Part shown: positions 38,779-48,012 of the stretch, piece by piece
How the letters are laid out: each line of letters starts with the position of its first letter
How positions within the stretch are numbered: position 1 is the first letter of the stretch
Source of the DNA: Pseudonocardia hierapolitana
Lineage (GTDB): Bacteria > Actinomycetota > Actinomycetes > Mycobacteriales > Pseudonocardiaceae
Direction of reading: 5' to 3'
DNA: 64,000 bases
Assembly (NCBI RefSeq): GCF_007994075.1
Contig: NZ_VIWU01000001.1
Span: 2,542,001-2,606,000, forward strand
Made by a program: the position numbers and the translations under genes
The notes under the pieces: model-generated
Seen by the model: only the letters and a program-made list of their open reading frames with translations
What the model was told of the DNA's origin: nothing
Database searches by the model: none

Positions 38779-38958
38779 AGGGGTACCGCTCATCGCAGAG
38801 ATCATCCCTCTCGCCGGTGCACAGGCAACCCGGGACGGTCTCGCCGATAGCTTTTCTCTCGACCGGACCGGTCACGAAACGGACACGGGGCCTCCCCACC
38901 CCCGCCGGCATCCCCGAGCCGGGCGTCCTGGCCGGTCGTCGATCCGGAAGGCAGGTTC

Positions 38959-40008
38959 GTGGCCCGGCACCGCTCCCCCCGGACGCGCCACGCGCCGCCC
39001 GCTCCCCCGTACGAACAGCGGTCGGAGCAGGGCGACCACGCGCGTGGAGCGCGCACCCCAGCGCACCACACCACCGTCCTCGTCGCAGTCGCCATGGCGG
39101 CGGTCATCGCCGTCATCGGCAGCATGCTGTCGTTCGCGGGCGCGCTCGGCCCGCCGTCGGAGAAGGACGTCAACCTCGCCTCCCGCGACCTGGCGGTCCT
39201 CCCCACGCCGGAGCTGCCCGTCCCCGAGCTGCTGCCGCCGACGCCCGAGCCGACGACGGAGGCCCCGGCCCCCACCTCCGAGCCGCCCGCCGACGACAAC
39301 AAGGACGACGACAAGGAGGGCGACGAAGGCGGGCTGGGAGCGGCCGTCGCGCGCGCCGTCCGGTTCCCGGCCGAGATCATCGACGCCAGCAAGTGGTACC
39401 TCACGCTGCCCACCGGGTCCGAGGGCCAGCCGGACACCGTCGACACCAAGGACCTCTCCACCTACGCCAGCAAGTGGTTCCAGCTGAACGACACGAAGGA
39501 CGGCGTCGTCTTCACCGCGAACGCAGGCGGCGCCACCACGGTCAACAGCCACTACCCGCGCTCCGAGCTGCGCGAGATGACGGGTGGCGAGAAGGCGAGC
39601 TGGGACGGCCGGTCCGGCACCCACACGATGGAGCTCGACCAGGCCATCACCAAGACGCCCGCCACCAAGCCGGACGTCATCGCCGGACAGATCCACGGCG
39701 GCGAGGACGACGTCATGCAGATCCACCTGTCCGGCAGCAGGCTCACGGTGAAGTACGCCGACGGTGACAAGGACGTCGTGCTCGATCCCTCGTACAAGCT
39801 CGGCGAGCGGTTCCGCGTGAAGATCCAGTCGGCCGACGGGCAGGTGAAGGTCTGGTACAACGGCAAGCTCGCCGCCGACCTGCCCATCTTCGGGGCCGAG
39901 AGCTACTTCAAGGCGGGCGCCTACGTGAACACCAACCCCGAGAAGGGCGCCGACCCCGACGACGTGGGCCAGGTCGTGATCTACGGGCTGAAGATCAGCC
40001 ACAGCTAG
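38959..40008 (+). CDS. Membrane-anchored polysaccharide lyase family 7 (alginate lyase-like)
   Basis: 349 residues from a GTG. A basic cytoplasmic tail of about 40 residues, one helix (TTVLVAVAMAAVIAVIGSML) and a Pro/Thr/Asp linker lead to a PL7 jelly-roll domain. The three PL7 signature strands are present: RSELREM, QIHGG (Q-I-H) and YFKAGAYVN. PL7 enzymes cleave alginate or related polyuronates by beta-elimination. A lyase fixed to the cell surface suggests a role on the cell's own polymer or local feeding; the exopolysaccharide operon at 52.5-56.7 kb is a possible partner. Confidence 0.9.
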   Translation: MARHRSPRTRHAPPAPPYEQRSEQGDHARGARTPAHHTTVLVAVAMAAVIAVIGSMLSFAGALGPPSEKDVNLASRDLAVLPTPELPVPELLPPTPEPTTEAPAPTSEPPADDNKDDDKEGDEGGLGAAVARAVRFPAEIIDASKWYLTLPTGSEGQPDTVDTKDLSTYASKWFQLNDTKDGVVFTANAGGATTVNSHYPRSELREMTGGEKASWDGRSGTHTMELDQAITKTPATKPDVIAGQIHGGEDDVMQIHLSGSRLTVKYADGDKDVVLDPSYKLGERFRVKIQSADGQVKVWYNGKLAADLPIFGAESYFKAGAYVNTNPEKGADPDDVGQVVIYGLKISHS

Positions 40009-40034
40009 TGGGTCTTCCCTGCTGGTGGCCCCGC

Positions 40035-40091
40035 GGTTCAGGAAAGCCACATTCAGGGCCTCGTAGGCCAGGAATGTGGCTTTCCTGAACC
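40035..40091. terminator. 20-bp perfect inverted repeat between convergent genes
   Basis: GGTTCAGGAAAGCCACATTC at 40035 pairs perfectly with its complement at 40072-40091 around a 17-base loop that has its own small stem (GGCCTCGTAGGCC). It lies between the lyase stop and the convergent operon stop, so it should end transcripts from both sides. Confidence 0.8.
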
Positions 40092-40104
40092 AGGGAGGCC
40101 CCGG

Positions 40105-40707
40105 CTACGGGCGCTCGTGGCGGCGGCGCATCTCCCGCGTCAGGTCCTCGGCGCGCCGGACGTGGACGTCGGGAACCTGCGCCACCAGCCGGTCGACTCG
40201 CTCGCCCACCAGGGTCAGCTGCGCCCGCAACTCCCGTGCGGCGGGCGCCTCGGGAGGGGACGGGGCGCGGCCGAGATACGTCTCGAGGCACTCCGGCAGC
40301 TCGACGCGCACGATCTCGGCGACGTCGGCGAGCCGCTCCGGCGCCGCGATCCGGTCGGTCTCCTGATCGGCCACGTCGTCGAGCCGATCGAGCACGAGGC
40401 GGAGGGCGCAGATGATCCGGCCGACGTCCGCGACCGCGCCTTCCGGGAGGGCTCCGGACCGCGCCTCGGCCCGGCCGAGGATGGCGGCGGCCTCCGCGCG
40501 CAGCGCGTCGGTCAGGCGGGGCTCGGCCGGCTCGCCCGGCGGGTCGCTCGGCCCGACGAGCGCGCCCACCCCGTACAGCCCGGCCGCGACCACCGGCCAC
40601 ACGTCGCCGATCACGCCGGCGAGATGCAGTCCCACGCCGGCCAGCGCGCCTGCCATCCCCGCGATGTTCTTCCGCGAGCCGAGGTAGCGGCGCACCCGGT
40701 CAGACAT
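40105..40707 (-). CDS. Small membrane protein of the VWA operon, unknown function
   Basis: 200 residues from an ATG that overlaps the end of the VWA gene by 8 bases. Two hydrophobic stretches (IAGMAGALAGVGLHLAGVIG and VWPVVAAGLYGVGALVG) form a hairpin near the N-terminus, and the remaining 140 residues are a charged, helical cytoplasmic domain. The layout recalls XpaC-like proteins, which accompany TelA and VWA genes, but I cannot confirm the family. It is the last gene of a three-gene operon. Confidence 0.75.
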   Translation of the reverse strand: MSDRVRRYLGSRKNIAGMAGALAGVGLHLAGVIGDVWPVVAAGLYGVGALVGPSDPPGEPAEPRLTDALRAEAAAILGRAEARSGALPEGAVADVGRIICALRLVLDRLDDVADQETDRIAAPERLADVAEIVRVELPECLETYLGRAPSPPEAPAARELRAQLTLVGERVDRLVAQVPDVHVRRAEDLTREMRRRHERP

Positions 40708-42334
40708 ACCCGCGGATCTCCTTGAAGACCTCCGCGAGCGGCGCCGTGCGCGCGTCGAAGGTGCGCCCGCCGGTGAGCCGGGCGACCTCCTCCATCTCCT
40801 CGGCGTCGGTCTCCCCGAAGAGCACGCAGAACACCGGCACCTCCCGCAGCGCGGCGGGCCGGGCTCCGGCGAAGAGCCGGAACGCCTCGATGTCGGCACC
40901 CGATGTGTTCTCGCCGTCGGTCATCAGCACGATGGAGGTGAACCGGTCGGGGTCGGCGGCGATCTGCTGCTCCGCGATCCGGTACGCCGCCTGCAGGCCG
41001 TCGTAGATCGCGGTCCCTCCGTCCGGCTGCAGGGCGGCACCCGCGTCGGCGATCCGCTGCCGGTCCGGGCCGGGGTCGTCCTCGGCCACCGTGAACGTCT
41101 GCGGGGACCCCGGGCCGGTGGAGAACGGCAGCAGCGTGACCTGCTCCCGGCCCCGGAACCGGCGGTACTGCCCCGTGAGCGAGGGGTCCGCCCCTGCGAG
41201 GCCTGCGAGCGAGCGCCGCAGCGCCCCGATGCGCTCGTCGCCCGCCATGGAGCCGGAGGTGTCCAGCACGTAGATCGTGCGCGACGGTCGGCGGAGCTTG
41301 TCGAAGTAGCTGGTGAGCAGCGCGTCGACGACGTCGGCCTGCGCCGGGAACGGCAGCTCGACCGCCGTCCCCGCCGGTGCGGGGAGGACGCCGGGGACCG
41401 CGGGCCTGCGGTGGGTGCGCTCCGCGATCGCGCGCTGCACGTCCGGGGTGCGCAGGTGCTCGGCGAGCCTGCGGTGGGCGTCCTTCGCCTCCGGGGAGGC
41501 GGCGGCGAGCACGGTGAACGGGTAGTCGGCCGTGACCACGCCGTCGGCCGGTCGGACCAGCTCGAGCGGCTCGGGGACGGTGCCCGCGGCGTTCATCCCC
41601 TCCAGGACCGACTCGTAGTTGATCAGGCCGTCGACCGGCTCTCCCGGGTCCGCGCCGGTGGCCCGCCGGACGTATGCCTCCTGCAGGAAACCGGACGAGC
41701 CGGCGGCGAGCGTCTGGGCGGCGAAGAAGTCGCGCAGGGCGGGCACCGTCGACTCCGCCTGCTCGCGGGTGAGCGCCGATCCGGCCCCGGCCAGCGCCGT
41801 CGCCACGGCCACCACCGCCGAGAAACCCGAGTTGGACGCCGACGGGTCGGTCATCCCGTAGGTGAACTGCCGGGCACCCGCGGCCGCTGAGATCTCGGCC
41901 CACGTGACGGGGCGGCCGACCCATCCGAGGCGCTCGGCCACCGACCGCCGCAGGCCGAGCACGACGGGCGAGGACATGATGTCGGTGGCCGTGCCGAGCC
42001 GCGCCTGGGCCGCCGGCTGCAGCGCCAGGTAGCGGTTCGAGGAGAACCAGATCGCGTCGTGGCCGGCCTCCGCCGTCCCGGACGCCACGGCCTCGGCGCC
42101 GTCCAGCGTGCCGACGGGATCGAGCTCGATGCGCACGCCGGTGGCGGCCCCGGCCTCCGCGAGGACGGGCTCGAGGTCGAGCAGCTCGCTGCCCGCGAGC
42201 ACGCGCAACGTGACCGGCGCGTCGGACGGGCCCACCGCCAGTCCCGGGCCGTCGCCACCGCCCCCGTCACCGCCGCAGCCGGCCACGAGGGCGAGCACCG
42301 CGGCCACGACCGCGATCCGCCTCACGGCGCGCAT
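40700..42334 (-). CDS. Lipoprotein: solute-binding domain fused to VWA domain
   Basis: 544 residues. A lipoprotein signal with lipobox LVAGC is followed by a type II periplasmic-binding-like domain (residues about 40-330, TLRVLAGSELLDLEPVL) and a C-terminal von Willebrand A domain. The MIDAS motif DTSGSMAG starts at residue 358, and later PDGGTAIYDGL and LMTDGENT complete it. The protein should sit outside the membrane and bind a ligand and a metal-dependent partner. The ATG at 42334 is used here; a GTG at 42325 that overlaps the upstream stop is equally good. Confidence 0.88.
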   Translation of the reverse strand: MRAVRRIAVVAAVLALVAGCGGDGGGGDGPGLAVGPSDAPVTLRVLAGSELLDLEPVLAEAGAATGVRIELDPVGTLDGAEAVASGTAEAGHDAIWFSSNRYLALQPAAQARLGTATDIMSSPVVLGLRRSVAERLGWVGRPVTWAEISAAAGARQFTYGMTDPSASNSGFSAVVAVATALAGAGSALTREQAESTVPALRDFFAAQTLAAGSSGFLQEAYVRRATGADPGEPVDGLINYESVLEGMNAAGTVPEPLELVRPADGVVTADYPFTVLAAASPEAKDAHRRLAEHLRTPDVQRAIAERTHRRPAVPGVLPAPAGTAVELPFPAQADVVDALLTSYFDKLRRPSRTIYVLDTSGSMAGDERIGALRRSLAGLAGADPSLTGQYRRFRGREQVTLLPFSTGPGSPQTFTVAEDDPGPDRQRIADAGAALQPDGGTAIYDGLQAAYRIAEQQIAADPDRFTSIVLMTDGENTSGADIEAFRLFAGARPAALREVPVFCVLFGETDAEEMEEVARLTGGRTFDARTAPLAEVFKEIRGYV

Positions 42335-43425
42335 CCGAGCAGCGTCAACATGCCCTCCAAGGTGTCGAACGACGGTGGCTCGACGACGTCGACGAGCTGG
42401 GGTGGTTCCGGCAGCCCGCGATCCCGGAACGCCGCGGCGAACGGGCGGGGGTCGGTCGGCCGGAACCCGTGCTGCGCGGCGAGCTCCGCGAGCTGCGGGT
42501 CGCTGGTCAGCAGCTCCCCCACGCGGTCGCCTGCGGGTGAGAGCGGCACCAGCGTGTGCCGCGAGAAGATCGTCGGGCTGGGGTAGAGCAGGCGCGCGTC
42601 GGCGGGCAGGACCGGGTCGGGCGAGAGCGCCTCGGCCAGGTACTGGGCCTCGTAGACCAGCGCCATCGGCACCCGGCCCATCCCGGCCGACAGGTAGTCC
42701 TCGAACAGCACCTCGGTGGTGGGCGGCAGGTAGCCCTGGTCGCGGAAGAGCGGCTGGACCGAGGGGGTCACCTGGGCGGCGACGCCCTGGTCGGCGACCA
42801 CCCCGTCGGCGTTCGCCACGTAGGAGGCGATGCCGAGGTACATGGCCGCCGAGTTGGACTGGCACGGCGCGGTGGTCGAGAGCAGCACGTCCTTGCGCGC
42901 CGGGAAGGTGGTGTTGCCCGGCAGCTGATCCCACCGGGTGCCGGCCGCGGCGAGCTCCAGGTATCGGCGCACGTCGAAGCTGGAGCTGCCGGGGGCGACC
43001 ACGCCCGCCTGCGTGAGCAGGTCGACGATCGGCGCGAACGTCGCCACCGCCATCGGCGAGGAGAACGGGGCGTACGTCCGCGCGGTCGGGCGCTGCGCGA
43101 GCAGCTTGTCTGCGGCGGGCGAGCTGGACGGGAAGGCGAAGTCGTAGCCGTCGAGCCGCACGGTGGTGGCGATCTGGCGCGAGCCGGCCGGGTCGGCCCG
43201 CACGTCGAGGCCGTGGGCCAGGAAGGCGTTGCGCACCCGCTCGTCGGCGAAGAACGCCGCCTTCTCCGACCCGATGACGCCGCTGACCACGGTGGGAGCC
43301 ACCGGCTCCGGCTCCTGCCCGCCGACGTCGCGGAACACCACGAACCCGATCACGCCCAACAGGACGAGCGCGAGCAACCAGCTGAGGACCCGCCTGCCGG
43401 AACGCCGGCCCGCCGGAGCGGTCAT
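42322..43425 (-). CDS. Membrane-anchored extracytoplasmic solute-binding-like protein
   Basis: 367 residues. A basic N-terminus and one helix (VLSWLLALVLLGVIGFVVF) anchor a large outer domain with the lobes of a type II solute-binding protein (VSGVIGSEKAAFFADERV, GMGRVPMALVYEAQYL, LVPLSPAGDRVGELL). It has no lipobox. It is the first gene of the operon with the solute-binding/VWA lipoprotein. No ABC permease or ATPase is nearby, so uptake is unlikely and a binding or assembly role is more plausible. Confidence 0.82.
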   Translation of the reverse strand: MTAPAGRRSGRRVLSWLLALVLLGVIGFVVFRDVGGQEPEPVAPTVVSGVIGSEKAAFFADERVRNAFLAHGLDVRADPAGSRQIATTVRLDGYDFAFPSSSPAADKLLAQRPTARTYAPFSSPMAVATFAPIVDLLTQAGVVAPGSSSFDVRRYLELAAAGTRWDQLPGNTTFPARKDVLLSTTAPCQSNSAAMYLGIASYVANADGVVADQGVAAQVTPSVQPLFRDQGYLPPTTEVLFEDYLSAGMGRVPMALVYEAQYLAEALSPDPVLPADARLLYPSPTIFSRHTLVPLSPAGDRVGELLTSDPQLAELAAQHGFRPTDPRPFAAAFRDRGLPEPPQLVDVVEPPSFDTLEGMLTLLGCAP

Positions 43426-43521
43426 GCCGTGATCGTCACCCGTCCGAATGAACGAGCCGTGAACACCGGGCCCCGACTTGTGCCGCCTGCCGCGTCGAGA
43501 CCGCGAGTCGCGTCTCAGCGC

Positions 43522-44418
43522 CTATCGACAGGGCGTTGCCGTCTCCGCGCGGGCGATCCGGCAGAGCTCCAGCGCTGCGGGGCCCGCCCGCTCCTCGGCG
43601 CCGACCGCGACCGCCACCTCCCAATCGATCTTCACAGCACCGGGGAGCGGACGGACCGCGAGACCGGCCGCCGTCTTCTTGCGGGCGACCGACTCCGGCA
43701 CGATGGCGACGCCGAGGTCGTGGCGGACGAGGTCGATGAGGCCGTGCACGTCGTTGACCTCGAGCGCGACCTCGCGTTGCTGGCCGGCCCGGGCGAACGC
43801 CCGGTCGCCGAGCCTGCGGATGCTCCAGTCGGGCGGGAAGTCGACGAAGACCTGGGCGGCGAGGTCGGCCCACGTCGGCTCGCCCACCGCAACGGTGTGC
43901 TCGGGGTGGCACAGCAGCACCATCGGGCTGCTCGCCACCGGGAACAGCCGGACGCCGTCCGGGACCGGGCCGGTGATCGCGACGAACGCGACGTCGACCC
44001 GGTTCGCCGGGATCTGTTCGAGCAGGGCGAGCGAGCCCTCGTGGCGCAGCCGGACGTCGACGCCGGGATGCTCGGCGCGGAACGCCGCGAGCACCGCGGG
44101 GACGTCGACGCCGGTGACGCCCTGTTCGGTGCCCGCGACGACCGTGCCGCGCAGCAGGCCCCGCACCGCGTCAGCGGCGTCGCGCGCCGCGGCGGCGCCG
44201 GCGAGCGCGCGCCGCGCGTCGGCGAGCACCGCCCGCCCGACCTCCGTGAGCTCGACGTGGCGCGTGGACCGCACGAACAGCGGGGCGCCGAGCTCGCGTT
44301 CGAGCGCCCGGATCGAGGCCGAGAGCCCCGACTGCGACACCAACGCGCGGCGCGCCGCCCGCGTGAAGTGCCGCTCCTCTGCGACCGCGACGAAGTACTC
44401 GAGCTGGCGCAACTCCAC
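43522..44418 (-). CDS. LysR family transcriptional regulator
   Basis: 298 residues. The winged-helix N-terminus is textbook: MELRQLEYFVAVAEERHFTR, then SQSGLSASIRALERELGAPLF. The C-terminal effector domain is complete. It is divergent from an aldo/keto reductase gene across 99 bp with a palindrome at 44447, so it most likely controls that gene and itself. Its stop is close to a GCGAGTC-type motif at 43502. Confidence 0.95.
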   Translation of the reverse strand: MELRQLEYFVAVAEERHFTRAARRALVSQSGLSASIRALERELGAPLFVRSTRHVELTEVGRAVLADARRALAGAAAARDAADAVRGLLRGTVVAGTEQGVTGVDVPAVLAAFRAEHPGVDVRLRHEGSLALLEQIPANRVDVAFVAITGPVPDGVRLFPVASSPMVLLCHPEHTVAVGEPTWADLAAQVFVDFPPDWSIRRLGDRAFARAGQQREVALEVNDVHGLIDLVRHDLGVAIVPESVARKKTAAGLAVRPLPGAVKIDWEVAVAVGAEERAGPAALELCRIARAETATPCR

Positions 44419-44446
44419 GACTGAGAACTGTAGGTGCTCACTGCGA

Positions 44447-44460
44447 ACAGATCCATCTGT
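44447..44460. promoter_or_regulatory. Probable LysR binding site
   Basis: ACAGATCCATCTGT is a perfect 6-bp inverted repeat with a 2-base centre in the gap between the divergent lysR and aldo/keto reductase genes, the usual place for a LysR site. Confidence 0.5.
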
Positions 44461-44517
44461 TGGACAGGTGAATGCGCCGCCGCGAGGATCGGGACAACGC
44501 CGAAGACAGGAGGACGG

Positions 44518-45516
44518 GTGTCACTCACGACAGCCGAGCTGGGTACGACGGGTATGGAGCTCACCAGGGTCGGGTTCGGGGCCTGGGCGATCGGGGGCGG
44601 CGGCTGGGCGGCCTCATGGGGCCCTCAGGACGACGACGAGTCGGTGGCGGCGATCCGGCACGCCGTCGCGTCGGGCGTCAACTGGATCGACACGGCCGCG
44701 GTCTACGGCCTCGGGCACTCCGAGGAGGTCGTCGGACGCGCTCTGGCGGCGATTCCCGACGGCGAGCGGCCGTACGTGTTCACCAAGTGCGGGCTCGTCT
44801 GGGACGACGCCGACCGCACCGCGCGGCCGCGCCGGGTGATGGAGCCGGCGATCGTGCGCCGCGACGTCGAGGCGTCGCTGCGCCGGCTGGGCGTGGAGCG
44901 GATCGACCTCTACCAGGTGCACTGGCCCGCGGAGGACGGCACGTCGCTCGAGGAGTACTGGCAGGTCATGGTCGACCTGCGCACGGAGGGCAAGGTGCGC
45001 GCGGTCGGCCTGTCCAACCACGACGTCGACCAGCTCCAGGTGGCGGAGAAGATCGGCCACGTCGACTCGCTGCAGCCGCCGTTCTCGGCGATCAAGCGCG
45101 CCGCGGCGCGGGAGCTCGCCTGGTGCCACGAGAACGGCACCGGCGCGATCGTCTACTCGCCGATGCAGTCCGGCCTGCTGACCGGCGCGTTCACGGCCGA
45201 GCGGGTGGCCGCGCTGCCCGCCGACGACTGGCGCAGGAGCGGCCCCGAGTTCACGACCAACCTGGACCGCAACCTCGCCCTCACCGCCGCCCTCGAGCCC
45301 GTCGCGCAGCGCCACGGCGTGTCGCTCGGGGCCGTCGCGGTGGCGTGGACGCTCGCCTGGCCGGGCGTCACGGGCGCGATCGTCGGTGCCCGCAGGCCCG
45401 AGCAGATCGACGGCTGGATCGCGGCGAACGACCTGATGCTCACCGCGGAGGATCTGACGGAGATCGCAGAGGCGATCGCTCGCACCGGGGCAGGAGAAGG
45501 TCCCACCCAGCCGTGA
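44518..45516 (+). CDS. Aldo/keto reductase
   Basis: 332 residues from a GTG just after AGGAGG. The AKR barrel residues are visible: GFGAWAIGGGGW at the start, WIDTAAVYGLGHSEEVVG (catalytic Asp and Tyr), VFTKCG (Lys), and YQVHWP (His). Late NADPH-binding motifs (GAIVGARRPEQI) are present. It reduces an unknown carbonyl compound. The divergent LysR gene is its likely regulator. Confidence 0.93.
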   Translation: MSLTTAELGTTGMELTRVGFGAWAIGGGGWAASWGPQDDDESVAAIRHAVASGVNWIDTAAVYGLGHSEEVVGRALAAIPDGERPYVFTKCGLVWDDADRTARPRRVMEPAIVRRDVEASLRRLGVERIDLYQVHWPAEDGTSLEEYWQVMVDLRTEGKVRAVGLSNHDVDQLQVAEKIGHVDSLQPPFSAIKRAAARELAWCHENGTGAIVYSPMQSGLLTGAFTAERVAALPADDWRRSGPEFTTNLDRNLALTAALEPVAQRHGVSLGAVAVAWTLAWPGVTGAIVGARRPEQIDGWIAANDLMLTAEDLTEIAEAIARTGAGEGPTQP

Positions 45517-45522
45517 CTCGAC

Positions 45523-46377
45523 TCACGATCCCCCGGCGGCGAGCGTTGCGGCGTACAGCTCGCGCTTCTTGACGCCCGCGGCTTCCGCGACCGCGGCGAC
45601 CGCGTCCTTCATGCGCTCCCCGTCGGCCACCCGCTCCTGGACGGCGCCCACCAGCGACTCGACGGTGGGCGCCTCCGCAGGCGCGGCACCGGCCAGCACC
45701 ACGGTGATCTCGCCGCGGACCGGGCCGTCGGCGGCCCACTGCGCGAGCTCGCCGAGCGGCCCGCGCAGCACCTCCTCGTGCAGCTTGGTCAGCTCGCGGC
45801 ACACCGCGGCGGCCCGGCCTCCGCCCAGCACCTCGACGGCGGTGGCCAGGGTGTCGGCGAGCCGGTGCGGCGACTCGAAGAACACCACCGCCCGGGCCTC
45901 GGCGGCGAGGCCGGCCAACCAGCGTCGGCGCTCGCCGTCGCGGCGAGGCGCGAAGCCCTCGAAGCAGAACCGCTCGGCCGGGAGCCCGGAGAGCACGAGC
46001 GCCGTGGTCACGGCCGACGGGCCCGGCAGGCACGTCACCGGGAGGTCGGCGGCCGCGGCCGCGGCGACCAGCCGGTAGCCGGGGTCGGACACGGCGGGCA
46101 TGCCGGCGTCGGTCACGACGAGAACGGTCCGTCCCGCCCGGACGTCGTCGAGCAGCCGGGGCAGCCGCGCCGCCTCCACCGCGTCGTAGTGGCTGATCAC
46201 CCGCCCGGTCACCGCGACACCGAGCGCCGCCGCGAGCGAGCGCAGCCTGCGCGTGTCCTCCGCCGCGACGACGTCCGCCGTGGCCATCGCGTCGCGCAGG
46301 CGCTGGGAGGCGTCGCGCGCGTCTCCGAGCGGCGTCGCAGCGAGCACCAGCCGACCGGGACCTGAACCTGAGGACAC
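45523..46377 (-). CDS. rsmI: 16S rRNA (cytidine1402-2'-O)-methyltransferase
   Basis: 284 residues from the GTG at 46377. It matches RsmI of the tetrapyrrole-methylase fold: LVLAATPLGDARDAS at the start, AAEDTRRLRSLA, VVTDAGMPAVSDPGYRLV, CLPGPSAVTTALVLSGLP and FFESPHRLADTL. It methylates the ribose of C1402 in the decoding centre. It is divergent from pmt, as in mycobacteria (Rv1003/Rv1002c). Confidence 0.95.
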   Translation of the reverse strand: MSSGSGPGRLVLAATPLGDARDASQRLRDAMATADVVAAEDTRRLRSLAAALGVAVTGRVISHYDAVEAARLPRLLDDVRAGRTVLVVTDAGMPAVSDPGYRLVAAAAAADLPVTCLPGPSAVTTALVLSGLPAERFCFEGFAPRRDGERRRWLAGLAAEARAVVFFESPHRLADTLATAVEVLGGGRAAAVCRELTKLHEEVLRGPLGELAQWAADGPVRGEITVVLAGAAPAEAPTVESLVGAVQERVADGERMKDAVAAVAEAAGVKKRELYAATLAAGGS

Positions 46378-46401
46378 GGGCCACAGCCTACGATCAGGCG
46401 G

Positions 46402-48012
46402 ATGGTCACCCGGGCGGTCGAGGGCTTGCGCAGCCGCGCGGCCTCCGGGGACCGGCCCGTCGAAGGCGTTCAACCGCTCGGGGCGAGCCCGGAGGTCGCC
46501 CCGCGCCCGCTCGACCCCACCGCCGTGCTCGGGCCCCCGCCACCCGCCGACCGCCTCCGCGGCTGGATCGTCACGATCGCACTCACGCTCGTCGCGGGCG
46601 TCGTGCGGTTCGCCGGACTCGGCTACCCGACCGACGGCGGCACCCCCGTCTTCGACGAGAAGCACTACGTGCCACAGGCGTGGCAGATGCTGCGCAACGG
46701 CGGGGTGGAGGACAACCCGGGCTACGAGCTCGTGGTGCACCCCCCGCTCGGCAAGCAGCTCATCGCGCTCGGCGAGCTGCTCTTCGGCTACGACGGCTTC
46801 GGCTGGCGCGCCGCGTCCGCCCTCGCCGGGACGCTCACGGTGCTGCTCGTCATCCGGGTCGGGCGCAGGCTCACCGGCTCGACGCTGCTCGGCGGGATCG
46901 CAGGCATCCTGCTGATCTGCGACGGCCTCTCGCACGTGCAGTCTCGGATGGGGATGCTCGACAGCTTCTCGGCGTTCTTCGTGCTCGCCGCGTTCGCCGC
47001 CCTGCTCTGCGACCGTGCCGACGTGCGGGCCCGCATGGCGCTGGTGGTCACCGAGGGCCGCGTCGACGACACCCCGTTCGGGCCGCGGTTCGGCGTGCGG
47101 TGGTGGCGGCTGCTGGCCGGCGCGCTGCTCGGATGGGGCTGCGCCGTCAAGTGGTCGGGGTCGTACTGGGTGGCGGGTTTCGCGCTGCTGGTGCTGCTAT
47201 TCGACGTCGGCGCCCGTCGGGCCGCCGGGGTGCGGCGGCCATGGGTGGGCACCCTGCGGCGCGACCTCGGGCCCGCGCTGTGGGCCCTCGCCGTCGTCCC
47301 CGTGCTCGCCTACCTCTCGGCGTGGTGGGGCTGGTTCCGCAGCGAGACCGGCACCGACCGGCACGCCGTCGGCATCGATGTGGGCACCGGTGGGCCGTGG
47401 TCGTTCCTGCCCGACGCCCTGCGCTCGCTCTGGTACTACAGCGGCAGGGTGCTGGAGTTCCACTCCGGCCTCACCACCGAGGCCAGCGGCGTGCACCCGT
47501 GGGAGTCGAAGCCGTGGACGTGGCCGATGGGGCTGCGCCCGATGCTCTACTACTACGCATCGGGCGACCACGTCACCGGCTGCGGCAGGACCGATTGCAT
47601 CAGCGCGGTGATGCTGATCGGCACCCCCGCCCTGTGGTGGCCCGCGGTCCCGGTGCTCGGCTTCGCCGTGTGGCGGCTGCTCTCGCGCTTCGACTGGCGG
47701 CACGGGGCGGTGCTGCTCGCGTACGCAGCGGGCATCCTGCCGTGGTTCGCCAACATGGCGCGCCAGATGTACTTCTTCTACATGACACCGCTGGCGCCGT
47801 TCCTGGTGCTCGCCACGGTGCTGGCGATGGGTGCGGTGCTCGGGCCGGCGGGCGCCGGGCGCGAGCGGCGCCAGACCGGCCTGCTGGTCGTCGGGCTCTG
47901 GACCGGCCTCGTCGTCGCCAACTTCGCATGGCTGTGGCCGATCCTGATGGGCGTGCCCATCACCCCGGAGATGTGGGACGCGCAGCTGTGGCTGCCGTCC
48001 TGGCGCCAGTGA
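46402..48012 (+). CDS. pmt: Polyprenyl-phosphate-mannose protein mannosyltransferase
   Basis: 536 residues, GT39 family. A cytoplasmic start of about 50 residues precedes ten or eleven helices. The first external loop has the catalytic acidic region PVFDEKHYVPQAW, followed by HPPLGKQLIALGELLFG and later HPWESKPWTWPM, all diagnostic of bacterial Pmt. It moves mannose from polyprenyl-phosphate-mannose to Ser/Thr of secreted proteins while they cross the membrane. It is divergent from rsmI. Its stop codon overlaps the start of a 12-bp tandem repeat. Confidence 0.95.
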   Translation: MVTRAVEGLRSRAASGDRPVEGVQPLGASPEVAPRPLDPTAVLGPPPPADRLRGWIVTIALTLVAGVVRFAGLGYPTDGGTPVFDEKHYVPQAWQMLRNGGVEDNPGYELVVHPPLGKQLIALGELLFGYDGFGWRAASALAGTLTVLLVIRVGRRLTGSTLLGGIAGILLICDGLSHVQSRMGMLDSFSAFFVLAAFAALLCDRADVRARMALVVTEGRVDDTPFGPRFGVRWWRLLAGALLGWGCAVKWSGSYWVAGFALLVLLFDVGARRAAGVRRPWVGTLRRDLGPALWALAVVPVLAYLSAWWGWFRSETGTDRHAVGIDVGTGGPWSFLPDALRSLWYYSGRVLEFHSGLTTEASGVHPWESKPWTWPMGLRPMLYYYASGDHVTGCGRTDCISAVMLIGTPALWWPAVPVLGFAVWRLLSRFDWRHGAVLLAYAAGILPWFANMARQMYFFYMTPLAPFLVLATVLAMGAVLGPAGAGRERRQTGLLVVGLWTGLVVANFAWLWPILMGVPITPEMWDAQLWLPSWRQ

